Shown: positions 5,355-5,708 of the stretch, in pieces | Layout: each line of letters opens with the position of its first letter | Numbering within the stretch: the stretch's first letter is position 1 | Assembly (NCBI GenBank): GCA_009936675.1 | Contig: JAACDY010000091.1 | Coordinates: forward strand, 1 to 5,708 | DNA length: 5,708 nucleotides | DNA from: Bacteroidota bacterium | GTDB lineage: Bacteria > Bacteroidota > Bacteroidia > Flavobacteriales > Flavobacteriaceae | Direction of reading: 5' to 3' | Made by a program: the position numbers and the translations under genes | Notes under the pieces: generated by a model | Seen by the model: only the letters and a program-made list of their open reading frames with translations | Told to the model about the DNA's origin: nothing | Database searches by the model: none

Positions 5355-5666
5355 ATGTCAGAGTGGGGAGTTGCCGAAACAGCTACAACCAAATATCTTG
5401 AACAGATAAACATTGCATTTGATTCGGCTGACGGAACGGATCAAGAAAAAATTGCAAGACAATTTGGGATCGCAATGTACAATAGAGGATTTGAAGGATG
5501 GACAGTTTATAGACTATTTGATGCCCCTGAATTAAAAAAATCGGGTACACTTAACTTAACTGTACCAAAAAGATACACCTATCTTCAATCTGAAAAGACC
5601 AAAAATGGAACTAATGTAAAAGCTGCCAACGGAGGAAAAGACGAACAACAAACTCCTATTTTCTAG
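5355..5666 (+). CDS. Hypothetical protein, 103 aa, family not recognised
   Basis: I do not recognise this protein. It has no signal peptide, no membrane segment and no cysteine, and its Lys/Arg and Asp/Glu counts are balanced (13 each). The N-terminal half (about 8-43, including TATTKYLEQINIAF and QEKIARQFGIAMYNRGF) looks helical; the middle (about 48-78, with GWTVYRLFDAPELKKSG and LTVPKRYTYL) looks like mixed strand; the tail 79-103 is rich in K, N, G and Q and probably disordered. All four arginines use AGA. The ATG at 5355 is the first start in a frame open from 5307; AAGGGA 13 or so bases upstream is too distant for a usual ribosome site. It is divergent from the ribosomal operon and has no visible partner. 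It could be a small cytoplasmic protein or the remnant of a longer gene. Confidence 0.55.
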   Translation: MSEWGVAETATTKYLEQINIAFDSADGTDQEKIARQFGIAMYNRGFEGWTVYRLFDAPELKKSGTLNLTVPKRYTYLQSEKTKNGTNVKAANGGKDEQQTPIF

Positions 5667-5708
5667 GATGTAAAATAGTCTCCTCCACTAATTGATTACC
5701 TTAAAAAA

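Noticed and set aside
5261..5402. Stop-free plus-strand frame reading NSLKELNHLTYLDHLEDFPTS and onward, overlapping the start of the 103-aa gene in another frame.
   Set aside because: It has no ATG, is only about 47 codons long and matches nothing I know. A broken upstream part of the 103-aa gene is possible but cannot be supported.
5667..5708. Terminator after the 103-aa gene (TAGT and ACTA at a seven-base distance).
   Set aside because: The stem is four pairs with only one GC and no adjacent T-run; the window ends soon after.

Overview
The window is a piece of a Bacteroidetes chromosome, most likely from the family Flavobacteriaceae. The evidence is the sequence type of the ribosomal proteins (uS12 starting MPTIAQLVRKGR, uL2 starting MSVRK, and an EF-G of 708 residues with a G-domain insertion near residues 71-85), the lack of Shine-Dalgarno sequences before any gene, and a promoter of the TTTG/TAnnTTTG type used by the primary sigma factor of that phylum. 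Genus level cannot be settled from the sequence alone.

Layout: positions 4912 down to 1, all on the minus strand, hold the start of a fused str-S10 ribosomal operon in the order rpsL, rpsG, fusA, rpsJ, rplC, rplD, rplW, rplB. The last gene is represented only by its first five codons (positions 17-1). Gaps are 23, 6, 10, 17, -1, 4 and 9 bases, so the genes almost certainly form one transcript. No tuf gene lies between fusA and rpsJ, and there is no room for the leader regions that control the str and S10 operons in E. coli. One strong promoter (4977-4947) precedes rpsL and gives a predicted leader of about 31 nt, which begins with a small hairpin.

The genes work together in translation. uS12, uS7 and uS10 belong to the small subunit; uL3, uL4, uL23 and uL2 belong to the large subunit; EF-G moves tRNA and mRNA through the ribosome after each peptide bond.

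To the right of the operon is a 442-base AT-rich divergent intergenic region (4913-5354). It holds the rpsL promoter, a perfect 10-bp inverted repeat (5081-5090 / 5106-5115) and a very AT-rich tract (about 5190-5250). It is followed by one small plus-strand gene (5355-5666, 103 aa) that I do not recognise. The last 42 bases show no clear feature.

The operon itself is ordinary for the phylum and I see no unknown multi-gene system here. The items most worth a second look are the rpsL leader hairpin, which covers an in-frame upstream AUG and is followed by a U-tract, the inverted repeat, and the orphan 103-aa gene.
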